This document shows positions 40,801 to 52,386 of a stretch of 64,000 nt of DNA, one piece after another. This DNA is from Rugalucina vietnamica (Eukaryota; Mollusca; Bivalvia; Lucinida; Lucinidae), in the NCBI GenBank assembly GCA_964017185.1, contig OZ024874.1, forward strand, positions 15,247,957-15,311,956. Direction: 5' to 3'. The position numbers and the translations under genes were made by a program. Numbering within the stretch: position 1 is the first letter of the stretch; every line of letters starts with the position of its first letter. The notes beneath the pieces are model-generated. The model was given only the letters and a program-made list of their open reading frames with translations. It searched no databases and was not told where the DNA came from.

Positions 40801-41088
40801 GATTTAATGTGCTGAGTGATTCAAAATGGAAAATTCATAGCCAATTTTATTCATGTCTTTGTTTTAATGTTTCCACATTGCATGTCATGTTTTGGGAATA
40901 TTCATCAAAATGAGAATCCATTTCTTGCATTTTTATGTCTGATATCTAACAGACATATGCCATATGCACATTCCTTAAAATGTTAAAGATTGTCCAGAAA
41001 TAAGTGAAGAGTAGTTGTGGCCTTTCTTTTTGTTCAGTAAAAGAACCCACGCCAGAGTGGTGAGACAATCAAATAATTAAGCTTATTA

Positions 41089-41414
41089 TCAGGGGCCAGT
41101 TCAAAATTAACGATGTCGTTAACGATTCGTTAAAATTTCTATTTTTAAACATAAGTATTGCAAATACACTGTTATTTTTTGTTGAAAAAATGAGAGAATC
41201 CTTTGCAATGCAAAGGGATTCTCACATTTTATCAACAAAAAATAAGTGTATTTTATTTTTTGTTGAAAAAATGTGAGAATCCTTTGCAATGCAAAGGGAT
41301 TCTCACATTTTATCAACAAAAAATAACTATTTGCTTATGTAGTCGGCTTTTATTTAACGAGTTGAGGCCTTAACAATGACCTTAAGCTAACGAAGTTTTG
41401 AACAACTGGCCCTA
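41089..41414. mobile_element. MITE with GGGCCAGTT ends and a tandemly duplicated internal palindrome
   Basis: Ends AGGGGCCAGTTCAAAATTAA and, inverted, AGGGCCAGTTGTTCAAAA. Inside are two adjacent palindromes of about 75 bp (41173-41247, 41255-41325), each TTGTTGAAAAAATG then AGAATCC-TTTGCAATGCAAAG-GGATTCTC and CATTTTATCAACAAAAAATA. hAT-like ends, but no target duplication found. Confidence 0.82.
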
Positions 41415-41542
41415 GCACTCTTAACCTCTCAGCCACAGGGGCTGCTGAGGTCTTTACCTTTATCATTGAAGCATGTTATACTTCACAATATTAGGGTAAT
41501 AGTGCCATGACCTTTAGAAATTTTGAGGAGTGTAATTATACG

Positions 41543-41702
41543 TATCCCTATTTGCCTGACAAAATTGTGAAAAGTACAAAAAGAAACCATATCTTACATG
41601 CATGACGGATTCTTTTTCTTGCATCCCTATTTGCCTGACAAAATTGTGAAAAGTACAAAAAGAAACCATATCTTACATGCATGAAGGATTCTTTTTCTTG
41701 CA
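41543..41702. repeat. 79-bp tandem duplication
   Basis: ATCCCTATTTGCCTGACAAA through GGATTCTTTTTCTTGCA occurs twice with offset 79 bp and one or two differences, so it is recent. Confidence 0.95.
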
Positions 41703-41889
41703 CGCCTTAATGCAGTAAAGCTTGGTTTTCATACTATTTACCTTGAAAAATGCTAAAATCGCAGCCATTTTGAATTAAAACGTTTTGACGTCATTGTGAT
41801 GTGTGCGCTTATTGTGATGTGTCCTATACAACCAATGTTAAAAAAGAACACTTGAACACAGGGTGAGCCTTTTGGCAGGAGAGTTACAT

Positions 41890-43345
41890 TGTCAATTTGA
41901 AGCTGATTGAACAGACAATGAAAGTACTGGAGCGTGTAGTAGGACTCATCCGGCAAAGAGTTGAGATTGATGAGATGCAGTGTGGCTTTATGTCGGGTCG
42001 TGGCACTACGGATGCGATTTTCATTGTCCGTCAACTACAAGAGAAGCACTTAGCTGCTAACAAGCTGCTCTACATGGCCTTCATTGATCTGGAGAAAGCA
42101 TTCGATCGGGTCCCACGGGATGTCATTTGGTGGGCAATGCGAAAACTAGGAATCGAGTGGCTAGTGCGCCTTGTCCAGTCCATAATAAAGACGTGAGAAG
42201 TAGGGTAAGAGTTGGCAGTGGATACAGTGAGGAGTTTGGTGTCAATGTGGGTGTTCATCAAGGATCTGTCCTAAGTCCGCTACTCTTCATCATTGTGCTA
42301 GAGGCTTTATCCAGGGAGTTCCGAACAGGCTGCCCTTGGGAGCTGTTGTATGCAGATGACTTGATGATTAGTGCTGAGTCCATGGAGGAACTACTGGTTA
42401 AGCTGAAGACATGGAAAGCAGAGATGGAGAGGAAAGGCCTTCGAGTAACATGGGGAAGACAAAGATCATGGTCTCTGGCCCCAATCTGGACCTTCTGAAA
42501 AAATCTGGAAAGGATCCCTGTGGCGTCTGTCAGACAGGTGTAGGAAGAAATGCTATCTTCTGTGGTGGCTGCTTGTCCTGGATCCACAAGAAATGCAGTG
42601 GAATCAAAGGCCCCTTACGCCCTGATCCTGATTTCAGATGTGCTCGATGTCTGGGAAAGGCACGTCCAATAGATGGAAGACTAGTGAAGGAGGTTCAGGT
42701 TGATGACGAAACAGTTGAGGCTGTTCCGGAGTTCTGTTATCTAGGAGACGTGCTTTCTGCTGGTGGTGGTTGTGAACTGGCTGCAGTTACGCGTTGCAAA
42801 TCCGCTTGGGGCAAGTTCCGACAACTACTCCCCCTCCTCACCAACCGCAATCTGCCACTTTTGACCAGAGGTTGAGTGTATTCAACTTGTGTGAGAAGTG
42901 TAATGCTGCATGCGGCAGAAACATGGGCCATGACTGTGGCTACACTTAACCGCCTATGGCGCAATGACCGTGCAATGATCCGCTGGATCTGTAATGTCAA
43001 GGCGAGTGATGAAGTAAGCTCAGACTCCCTTCTCTCAAAGCTTGGACTCCAGGATATAGATGTGGTGCTTCGCTCCAGCAGAATGAGATGGTATGGACAC
43101 ATAGAGCGCAGCAAAGGCTGGATTGCTCAAGTACGCAAGCTAAACATAGTTGCACAGAAAAGATCTGGCAAGCCAAGGAAATCATGGGATGAAGTGTTGT
43201 TAGACGACAGAAAAAAGCTAGGAATGGATACTGCTGATCCTCAGAATCGCTCAGAGTGGAGAGGTCGTCTAAGAAGGAGACTTGTCAAACAAGTCCAACC
43301 CTCAGTAGAGGACAACGGACTATAAAACGGATATGATGATGATGA
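41890..43345 (+). pseudogene. RTE-like retrotransposon relic with a zinc finger between palm and thumb
   Basis: 5'-truncated. Reading frames shift near 42150-42190 and 42450, and a stop interrupts at 42873. Motifs: MQCGFMSGRGTTDAIF, FIDLEKAFDRVPRDVIW, GVHQGSVLSPLLF, LYADDLMI; then CGVCQTGVGRNAIFCGGC with WIHKKCSGI and RCARC, a PHD/RING-like finger; then FCYLGDVLSAGGGC, HAAETWAM, RMRWYGHIERS and KPRKSWDEVL before the stop at 43323-43325. It ends in a GATGATGATGATG microsatellite typical of RTE-like 3' ends. Confidence 0.88.
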
Positions 43346-46008
43346 TGGGGTGAGATAACAAGGGTGAGATAAGAATTTCTCACATAGGGTAAAACTAGTG
43401 CGGTACATGAATCCTGTACGACGCTTAAATCGAACGAAAAATGCACCTCTGTAGGGAAAGGTTGAAATTAGTCTCAAATTAAAGCTTATCATCTTTTCTT
43501 TCATTTACCGGTTGTCGTAGTGTCCGAAAAGTGTAGCGTCATATTGTAAATTGGGGAGATAACTCTGTACTAAAATCTTATAAAATGCAATATTCTAAAG
43601 GGTGCATAATGCTAAATCGTCCATATCTCCACTGTTAGTTATCTTAGATGACTAAACTTGGTCTCATTCTAAAGCGTAGACATCCCCCTTTCATCTACAG
43701 GTAAGTTATGCAAATTATCTAATTTGCATATTCATGATTATTGATAAAATCATTAAAATGTCATAACAAAGCATGGTTTCAAAATCATTTAAAATAAAAA
43801 AAATAAATCAAATAAGACCAAAATCATCATTGTGGCAAATTTTTATTGCACTGGTAGATATAATATAATTTTACAGCTTCTATCATGTCATGTACCTGTA
43901 GGAAAATCGTCTCATTTACATATGCATGATTGAATTTTATTGGTATCCGAGATAAATCATACAAAAATTGAGGGACTATACCTATAAAACACATGTACCT
44001 GGGTTGTTGTTAGACATAGGGTTTTCAGAGTAACTTTCCAAAGAATGCTCAGACAATGAACTTTTGCACAAATAGTCAGGTATACAATCATGAGATTTTA
44101 GTTTCATGAATATTAATGAAAACATCAAAATGCAGAAAAAGGCGGAAAAAACTAAACAGTATACTAACACAAATGACTTGCATCTCGGCTAGAAATAGCA
44201 ACAGAGTGCTAAAAAGTATGTCATATTAAAGATTATCGTCCCTCCTTTCTGTTATTCCTTATCGCCGTGTCCGGAATGTGTACCGTCATATCGTTAATTG
44301 GGGGAGATAACACTATACCATAACACTTAGAAATACGATATTTTGTATGTATTTTTTTTTTGTTTTGGGTGTAAAATATTAAATCAATATTATTGCCACT
44401 GCTTGTAATCCCAGACCACTAATTAGGTCTCAGTTTAGAGCTTAAATATAGTTTTCCATCTGGTTAAGTCAACTAATCTAATGCATATTCATGAAACATC
44501 AATAAAATATCAATAATGAAAGAAACGCATTCAAACCCCAAATATATCAGACCCAAACCATTATTGTGGCACATTGCTATTGTACCAGTGATACCATTCG
44601 ACACATTTGCTAATAACATGGTCCTGAATAAAATAATCTTATTTACATATCCATTAATATTTATCAAAACATCACTGATCAGGGAAAGTAATGGAAAATC
44701 TGTCACTAAAGAGATTGGGGTGGTATATAGATTTAAGATCTACCTTATAACTGTAGATCGATTCCTCATATATATCAAAATGTTCAGAGGGACCACCAAA
44801 ATGAAAAAAAAAAATATTGCCCTGGCAGCGAAACGTTGGTATGACATAAATTTACAAGTTTTCCATATTTTCTACCAATAACATGGTTCTTTAAAACGGT
44901 GTGAACCTACTGAATTGCTATTTCTCCATTAACAATTAACAAAATTACTTAGATTGGTATTATATTAATACTTGGACCTGACACTTTTACCTGGGCTGTA
45001 CACAAACATACAACACTGAAGATAGTATCAAATACATGCTATGATAATATATAAGCCTTACCTGATTTTCAATTTCATGAATATTAATGAAAAATAGAAA
45101 TTGGTGAGAATAGACTTGAAAACAAAATGGGTATACCCAGAAGATGACTTGTATCTCAGCAACCAAAGGTTCTGATGTACTGAAATTGGTATAAAAATAT
45201 TACTTAGACACCCTGCACTATGTCATTTGACTGTATTCGTTTTATGACTATGAATAAACTCTTAAGAAAATGGAGAAATATTGCGGAAAAAAGGCGGTAT
45301 ACCTATAAAACCACACGTATCTTAGCTAGTAATATCCCTGGAGAATTAGACTTTGTATAAGATAATAGCCACGACAATGCACTATACACATTTAATCTTA
45401 TTGATGATCATATGAATGTTTGCTTCATGCATTTTCATGAAAACCACAAAATATGTAAAAATCGAGGAAAATTAAAGGGGTATACCAACAAAATCACCTG
45501 TTTATCAGTTGTAAACATCCACAAATTATTCAAAATTGCATCAAATAATTTCTACGACTACTAGTCTTTGTTATATGGCCAGATTTACAATATCAATTAG
45601 TTAAAGCAAATGAACAAATTATTTTGTTTGAGCACAACTCTATTTTTTCTGTTATGTTTACATTTTTTGAAGTTTTACGTAACACTCACTAAACGCTATC
45701 TAAAGTGGTTAATATATCATACTGCAAGGCAATAGTGCCATTTACAACACTCTAAGGGTTTTGCTAGTTGAGATATAAGGGATTTCGTTGGTATAGTCCC
45801 TTTATTTCTGGTGACGTTTACTTAAATTTCTAATGTTCCAATTAATATTCGAACAACAAAGAGTCAGATGATTTATATATCTTATAGCATGGATATAGTA
45901 CATTGATCTAGCAATCAATTCGTACCATTTTCAAACGCTATGACATTGGGTAGCTGAGATATTTGTGATGTTGTTGGTTAACGCCCTTCATTTTTCTACG
46001 TTTTTTCT

Positions 46009-46385
46009 ATGATAAATCAAATCAAATCAAATCAAATCAAATTTATTCAACCAATTCAGGCCACCGGCCTATGATAGAACAACATATATACAATCTATAC
46101 GAGTAGCAATTTAACAAAGAAGGAAAAGATAATTGCATGCATACATATTTGAATTTACATAAACAGTTTATATGTGTAAGGCATTGAATCGTGAAATACT
46201 TGTATAATTTGGAATAGCTGCTAAAGAAATACATTTAACTGAATATACCAAATACCTATGATAATTTGACTTTACATAAACAGTTTATATGTGTAAGGCA
46301 TTGAATCGTGAAATACTTGTATAATTTGGAATAGCTGCTAAAGAGATACATCTAACTGAACATACCAAATACCAATGATCATTTG
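46009..46385 (-). mobile_element. CR1/L2-like 3' tail inserted in the foldback element
   Basis: Begins with (ATCAA)n and AATTTATTCAACC, then GGCCACCGGCCTATG, the reverse of a CR1/L2-type 3' end with pentamer tail. It contains a 117-bp tandem duplication (46157 and 46274, ACATAAACAGTTTATATGTG). Confidence 0.65.
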
Positions 46386-46709
46386 ACATTTCGTTTCCCA
46401 ACATCAAAACTAAAACTCATATCAATTTCAAACTAGCATAATTTTTCGTCTTTCGAAAGCATAGTATAAGTATTTTGCTAATGATGTAATCATCTGCTCA
46501 GTTCTTTTTAGTTTTCGTTAACGTTCGAACATAAAGAAAGTCAAATTGCTTACATATCTTATTACATGATTATTGCACATTGTCCAAGCAAGTACTTGGT
46601 GCCATTTTCAACACTCTATAGCGTTTGGTAGCTGAGATATAAGCGATTTGGTTGGTACACCCCCTTCATTTTTCTATGATTTTTCTCTAATATCTATATT
46701 TCTTATTCA

Positions 46710-47511
46710 AATAAGAGCTGTCGCAGGACAGCGTAGCTCGCCTGACTTGTGCTTTGCCACTAAATTTATAAAAATCTATGACCCATGACCTTGACCTCAA
46801 GGTCGCTCAGGTGGGTCGTAAAAGCATAAAATTTCAGACCAATTTCTACAAACATGTAAAGTATCAACTTGATCCATCAACATGTTCAAGAGTTGAAGAC
46901 TTCTAACAACTTTAACGAAAAATTTCAACAAAAAATTTCTAAATCTGTGACCTTGACCTCACGGTCACCCAGGGTGGATCATGATGGTACTCCATAAAAC
47001 TTCAGACAAATATCTTCAAACGTGCAAGGTATCAACTTGATCCATCAACATGTTCAAGAGATATAGACTTCTTAAATCTTTAATGAAAAACTTTAACATA
47101 AAATTTCTAAGTCCGTGACCTTGACCTCAAGATCACCCAGGTTAGACCACGATGGTACTGCATAAAACTTCAGACCAATATTTACCAACATGCAAAGTAT
47201 CAACTTGATCCGTCAACATCTTCAAGAGATATAGACTTCTAAAAACTTTAATGAAAAACTTTAACATAAAATTTTTAACTCTGTGACCTTGACCTCAAGG
47301 TCATCCAGGATGGGTCATGATGGTACTGCATAAAACTTCAGACCAATATCTACCAATATGCAAAGTATCAACTTGATACATATACATGTTCAAGAGATAT
47401 AGACTTCTAAAAACTTTAACCGAAAGTGTGACGCGGACGTACACGTAAACGTAAACGGGGACGACCGAGGTGACAACAATAGCTCTGTGCGCTTCGTGCA
47501 GGCGAGCTAAT
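46710..47511 (-). mobile_element. Family B tandem-core element, copy B1
   Basis: Read on the minus strand it starts TTAGCTCGCCTG, then a GAA-loop hairpin (TGCAC-GAA-GCGCA, one mismatch) closed by AGCTC/GAGCT, then GTCGTCC and a TTTACG/GTACG repeat. The body has three to four units of about 165 bp with TGACCTTGACCTCA-like sites (AAGGTCA inverted). It ends CAGGCGAGC, hairpin GCTGTC-CTGC-GACAGC, CTCTTATT. Inserted in the right arm of the foldback element. Confidence 0.85.
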
Positions 47512-49530
47512 AAAAACAACACGAATTTCAGCTGATCAACATATCTGATTACATGGTTATAGCAAAATGTCATAGCAATCATTTGGTACCATTCACAAAA
47601 ATCTAAAGTTTTTACTAGCTGAGATATAAGCGATTTTGTTGACATACACTTCATTTTTCAGTGAATTTTCAAAATACACTCATAAGTTACTGTTATATTA
47701 ACAATTGAACAATACTTTAGTCAGCCGATTTATATTTCTTAGTATTTGGTTCAGTGTCCTAGCAAACAACTTATTCCAATTTCAGCTCTCTGGGTATATC
47801 AGTAGCCCAGATGGGTGTGGTAATATAGGTATACCCCCTTCATTTTTCTGCATTTTTCTCCAATTTCTATAGATTTAATTAAAAACAAAAATAAATGACT
47901 AAGATATTGTAGAATAGAGTGATATAATTTTGCTATAGCAATCGTTTGATACCAATTTCAGCACTTTAGGACTTTGGGTTGCTGAGAAGTCATTTTATAG
48001 ATATTCCCGTTTATTTTATTTTATTTTTATCTCCAATTTCAAGTTTTCATTAATATTCATGAAAAAAGAAAATCAGATGAGTCTTATATCAGACATGAGG
48101 GTGATCTATCATTGTCATAGCATTCATTTGATACCACTTTAAGTGTTCTGTGTTTATAAACAGCTCAGATTCGAGTGATTTTGAAACTATTCCCCCATAT
48201 TGTGCCGATTTTCTTATGCTTTATTAATTTCATGAATATGCAAAATCAATGATTTGAATATTAATATGTATTTATGTAAAAGTTTTATCTCCGTGTGTTA
48301 CTATTGCAAAATCTATAATCTTCAAGAGAATGCTGTTGATGGTATATGAGTAAGTACACCCCCATTATTTATGATTACATTCTGGGTGGGTTGGCATTCG
48401 GGATGGGTTGGGAAAACTTTTCATAATATAAATGTGTTCAGTGTTGAAGGCAATACATTTGGCCATTCTGGTATTCTTCTGACAAAACTGGCCGCCATGA
48501 AAATGTGTCTAAAAGTGCAAGGTAGATCAAATTACCCGCCCCAAAATTCGTCAATGGCTAAATATTTTTCCCTAGTTTTTCCTGATTGTTGAAATTTTCA
48601 TTAATATTCATGAAAATACTAACAATATAATTTTCTTTGCGGAAAATGACATCAACAATTTTGTCAAATGGTATTATTGGTGCAATAACAATGTGTCATA
48701 GCAATAGTTTATGTATAGAATAAGTTCATTTATTGTTTTTATGATTTGTACTGTCATTTTGATGAATTAATTAAAAGCGATGAATATGCAACTGAGGTAA
48801 TTTTACTAATTTATTTATAATTTTATCATACTATATCAGAAATATGTCTCCGCTTTAAAATGAGACCAAGTTATGTGATCTAGGATACAAAACAGCTGAG
48901 ATATGGTCTATTTTCTTTGTGTACCTCCATTATCTATTCACCAAAATGTGCACGTTTTTAAAGGGGGATGCCATAATTCAAAGGGATGTAACTCAATTAA
49001 TAAAAATTGCACAGAAACGTAGTTTGTATGGCTGAAAAGCTTATGAAATTCTCTATACGAAAAAAGAAAATTCGTTTCAAAATTATGTAAATGAATTGCG
49101 CAAATTAAATTGAAAATATTCTTTTACATCGATTTTATGAGTATATTACGTAATATTACGTAATAACATCGCCTTGACGTTCAAGGAACCTAAACAGCAA
49201 CCACTCGCCGCGAAATACATGTTTGTATTATATAACTTGAAAATTAACGTTGTTCCATGAATAATTCAATGACTTTTTCTAACGGAAACAACTGTCTGTC
49301 GAAACTTGCTTTGTTATAGTAGGGAGTTATCTCCCCTTTTTCTAATATGACGCTACACTTTTGGAAAGCTACGACAACCGGGAATCAATAGCAGGGGTAA
49401 TAAGCTTTCATTTGAGACCAAGTTTGTCCTTTCCCCTTATGGGTGCATTTTATCGCCAAGTTTCAGTTTCATGTACCGTACTAAACATAGGATTTCTCTA
49501 TTTGGTGTGCAAGAATTTGAGATCTCACCC

Positions 49531-49934
49531 AGACACTAAACAGGAAAGTGTCTTAGTTTTAACCAAAGTACATGTACAGCGAAAAATTTAAAGAATGCAT
49601 ACTTTGACTAAAACTTCGACATTAATTCTACAAAGAAACAAACTAACGCTAGTCTGTCAGATATTCAAGTTTTTGACACTCAAGGGGAGGCAACTCAAAG
49701 ATTGATCGATCTGGCCCCATATTGTGTTTACATTTTCTTCATTATATGTCAATGGGAGCTATCTGTTGCCATTGAAACCATCTGCTTCAAAACCTAATGC
49801 ATGGGATCTCCCACCCCAGTGATGCTTCATGTAAAAATGTGATTGCATTTAGCCTACTGGTCTGGGAGATACATATTTGAAAGTCTTAACAGATGCACAG
49901 ACGAGTCACATTCGGCTCGGTTGAGTTTAAAATT
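49531..49934. other. Spacer, no recognised feature
   Basis: Sequence between the foldback element and copy B2, with no gene or repeat recognised. Confidence 0.4.
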
Positions 49935-52386
49935 AATAAGAGCTGTCGCAGGACAGCGTGCTCGACTGCTTCTGACCATTGTCAAACATAAGGCAAACCC
50001 GACCAGTAACCCAAAGCATTATGCTCATACATCTTTTTGCCTTGATGCAATATGGCAAAATCACTGAACCATGAAGGTTAACTATAACTAAGATTTAAAG
50101 GTCTCACTCATATTGTGAAAGAAGTGTGTTCATATACCAACTGAGTGCTAAGACACAAGGCAAAATCACTGAACCGTGAAAAAAGGTCACACTGACCTAT
50201 AAGTATTTCAGGGTCAAAGGTCTAGTGATACTTACTCATAATGTGAAAGAAATATGATCATATACCCATTCAGTGTTGAGATATAAAGCAAAATCACTGA
50301 ACCATGAAATTAGGTCATAGTGACCTATAAGTATGTTTGGGTTAAAGGTGTGGTCATACTCATTCATAATCAGAAAGAAGTATGAAAAAATACCAACTGA
50401 GTGTCGAGATATAAGGCAAAATCACTGAACCATGAAATTAGGTCACAGTGACCCAGGACTACTTTATGGTCAAAGGTCTTGTCATACTCATACATATCGT
50501 GAAAGAAGTATGTTCATATACCAATTGAGTGCCGAGATATAAAGGAAAATCACTGAACCGTGAAATTAGGTCATATTGACCTAGGACTACTTTAGGGTCA
50601 AAGGTCTTGTCATACGCAAACATAGTGTGAAAGAAGTTTGTTCATAAACCACTTGAGTGCCGAGATATAAGGCAAAGTCACTGAACCATGAAATTAGGTC
50701 ACAGTGACCTATAAGTATATTTGGGTCAAAGGTCTGGTCATACTTACTCATAATCTGAAAAAAGTATGAAAATATACTAATTGAGTGTCAAGATATAAGG
50801 CAAAATCACTGAACCGTGAAATTAGGTCACAGTGACCTAGGACTACTTCAGGGTCAAAGGTCTTGTCATATGCAAACATACTTTGAAAGAAGTTTGTTCA
50901 TAAACCATTTGAGTACCGAGATATAAGGCAAAATCACTGAACCGTGAAATTAGGTCACAGTGACCTATAAGTATATTGGGGTCAAAGGTCTGGTCATACT
51001 CACTCATAATCTGAAAAAAGTATGAAAATATACTAATTGAGTGTCAAGATATAAGGCAAAATCACTGAACCGTGAAATTAGGTCACAGTGACCTAGGACT
51101 ACTTCAGGGTCAAAGGTCTTGTCATATGCAAACATACTTTGAAAGAAGTTTGTTCATAAACCATTTGAGTACCGAGATATAAGGCAAAATCACTGAACCG
51201 TGAAATTAGGTCACAGTGACCTATAAGTATATTGGGGTCAAAGGTCTGGTCATACTCACTCATAATCTGAAAAAAGTATGAAAATATACTAATTGAGTGT
51301 CAAGATATAAGGCAAAATCACTGAACCGTGAAATTAGGTCACAGTGACCTATAAGTATATTGGGGTCAAAGGCCTGGTCGTACTAACTCATAATCTGAAA
51401 GAAGTAAGAAAATATACTAATTGAGTGTCAAGATACATGTATAAGGCAAAATCACTGAACCATGGAAAGTAGGTCAACCGACCCTTACCGTCATGACACA
51501 CAAGTCAGTGTCACAAAGTCAAAAGATGAATGACCAACCATCCTCCTAAGTTGTTTCTATTAAGAAATAAAAAGAAAAAAAAATCGAAGAGTTCTAGATT
51601 TTGACCTCTAGCCCCGCCCCCTGACTCCGACCCAGAGGTCCGATGTCATGGAACCTAAAGTGTATGAAGTATGAATGCTTTATGATAGGTTGTTGTCAAG
51701 ATATGCCTCCTTGTAAAAGTTACACAGCAGTACATCTATTTTTTAGTGTTCTAGTTTTTAACCTCCAGCCCCACCCCACAGGCATGGACCCAGGGGCCCG
51801 ATGCCATGGAATGAAACTCAACCCTACAGGGTACCTATGGTCCGAGTATGAAAGCCCTCTGATAAAAAGTTTTCAAGATATAGACTTCTAGAATACTATA
51901 TCACAGAAAAGCCATTATTATTAATGGTGTTCTAGATTTTAACCTCTAGCCCCACCCCCTGGCATGAACCCAGGGATCTGATGCCATGGAATGAAAGCCG
52001 ACCCTACAGGGTGTCAATGGCCCGAGTATCAATGCTTTCTGATGAGTGGTTGTCAAGATATGGACTTCTAGAAAACTTTAACATAAGAATTGCCATTTTT
52101 GAAGGTGTTCTAGATTTTAACCTCCAGCCCCACCCCCTGGCCTGGACCCAGGGGCCCGATGCCATGGAATGAAAGCTAACCCTACAGGGTATCTATGGTC
52201 CAAGTATGAATGCTTTCTGATGAGTGGTTGTCAAGATATGGACTTCTAGAAAACTTTAACGCAAGTGTGACGCGCACGCGCACGGGAACGCGCACGGGAA
52301 CGCGCACGGGAACGGGAACGGGAACGGGAACGTGGACGACCGGGGTGACTGCAATAGCTCTATGCACTTCGTGCAGTCGAGCTAAA
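49935..52386 (-). mobile_element. Family B tandem-core element, copy B2, with two kinds of tandem array
   Basis: On the minus strand: TTAGCTCGACTG start, perfect TGCAC-GAA-GTGCA hairpin inside AGCTC/GAGCT, then GTCGTCC and a (GTTCCC)n/(GCGTGC)n stretch (52262-52335). Next come about four units of roughly 160-180 bp (51590-52260, with AGCCCCACCCCCTGG and GTCAAGATATGGACTTCTAG), then ten units of exactly 128 bp (50184-51350). It ends GCAGTCGAGC, hairpin GCTGTC-CTGC-GACAGC, CTCTTATT. Confidence 0.87.
50184..51350. repeat. 128-bp tandem array with palindromic AGGTCAnnnTGACCT sites
   Basis: The 15-bp palindrome starts at 50184, 50312, 50440, 50568, 50696, 50824, 50952, 51080, 51208 and 51336, exactly 128 bp apart. 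Nine match AGGTCAnnnTGACCT perfectly and one (50440) differs at the last base. Each unit also has GGGTCAAAGGTCT or a variant, about 12 bp after the palindrome: two half-sites with one-base spacing. A degenerate eleventh site lies near 51471. This is the inverted-repeat-3 arrangement of oestrogen-receptor-type sites plus a DR1-like site. Confidence 0.93.

Larger units (their letters stand above)
43350..49530. mobile_element. Giant foldback-like palindrome, about 6.2 kb, of divergent units of about 180 bp
   Basis: Outer arms match inverted: left GGTTGTCGTAGTGTCC and GTGTAGCGTCATATT then GGGGAGATAACTC (43512-43565); right GAGTTATCTCCCC, AATATGACGCTACAC and GCTACGACAACC (49323-49385). Outside these, CGGTACATGAA / CATGTACCGT and GGGTGAGAT / ATCTCACCC also match. 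Further in, AACTTGGTCTCATT-type text at 43655 pairs with AATGAGACCAAGTT at 48857. Left-half units carry GGTATACC..AAAACCAC..ATCTCAGC; right-half units carry the inverse (GCTGAGATATAAG..TTGGTA..CCCTTCATTTTTC). The change of direction is near 45.6 kb. No coding frame. Two later insertions lie in the right arm. Confidence 0.78.

Noticed and set aside
44516-44881. 121-codon frame inside the foldback element
   Set aside because: It reads through the tandem units; other units do not preserve the frame.
43350-49530. Polinton or herpes-like large element
   Set aside because: The 6-kb palindrome has no coding capacity (no polymerase, integrase or capsid-like frame), so a foldback-type element is the simpler reading.
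50120-51480. CRISPR-like regular spacing
   Set aside because: The whole 128-bp unit is repeated, not a short repeat with unique spacers, and the context is a eukaryotic genome.
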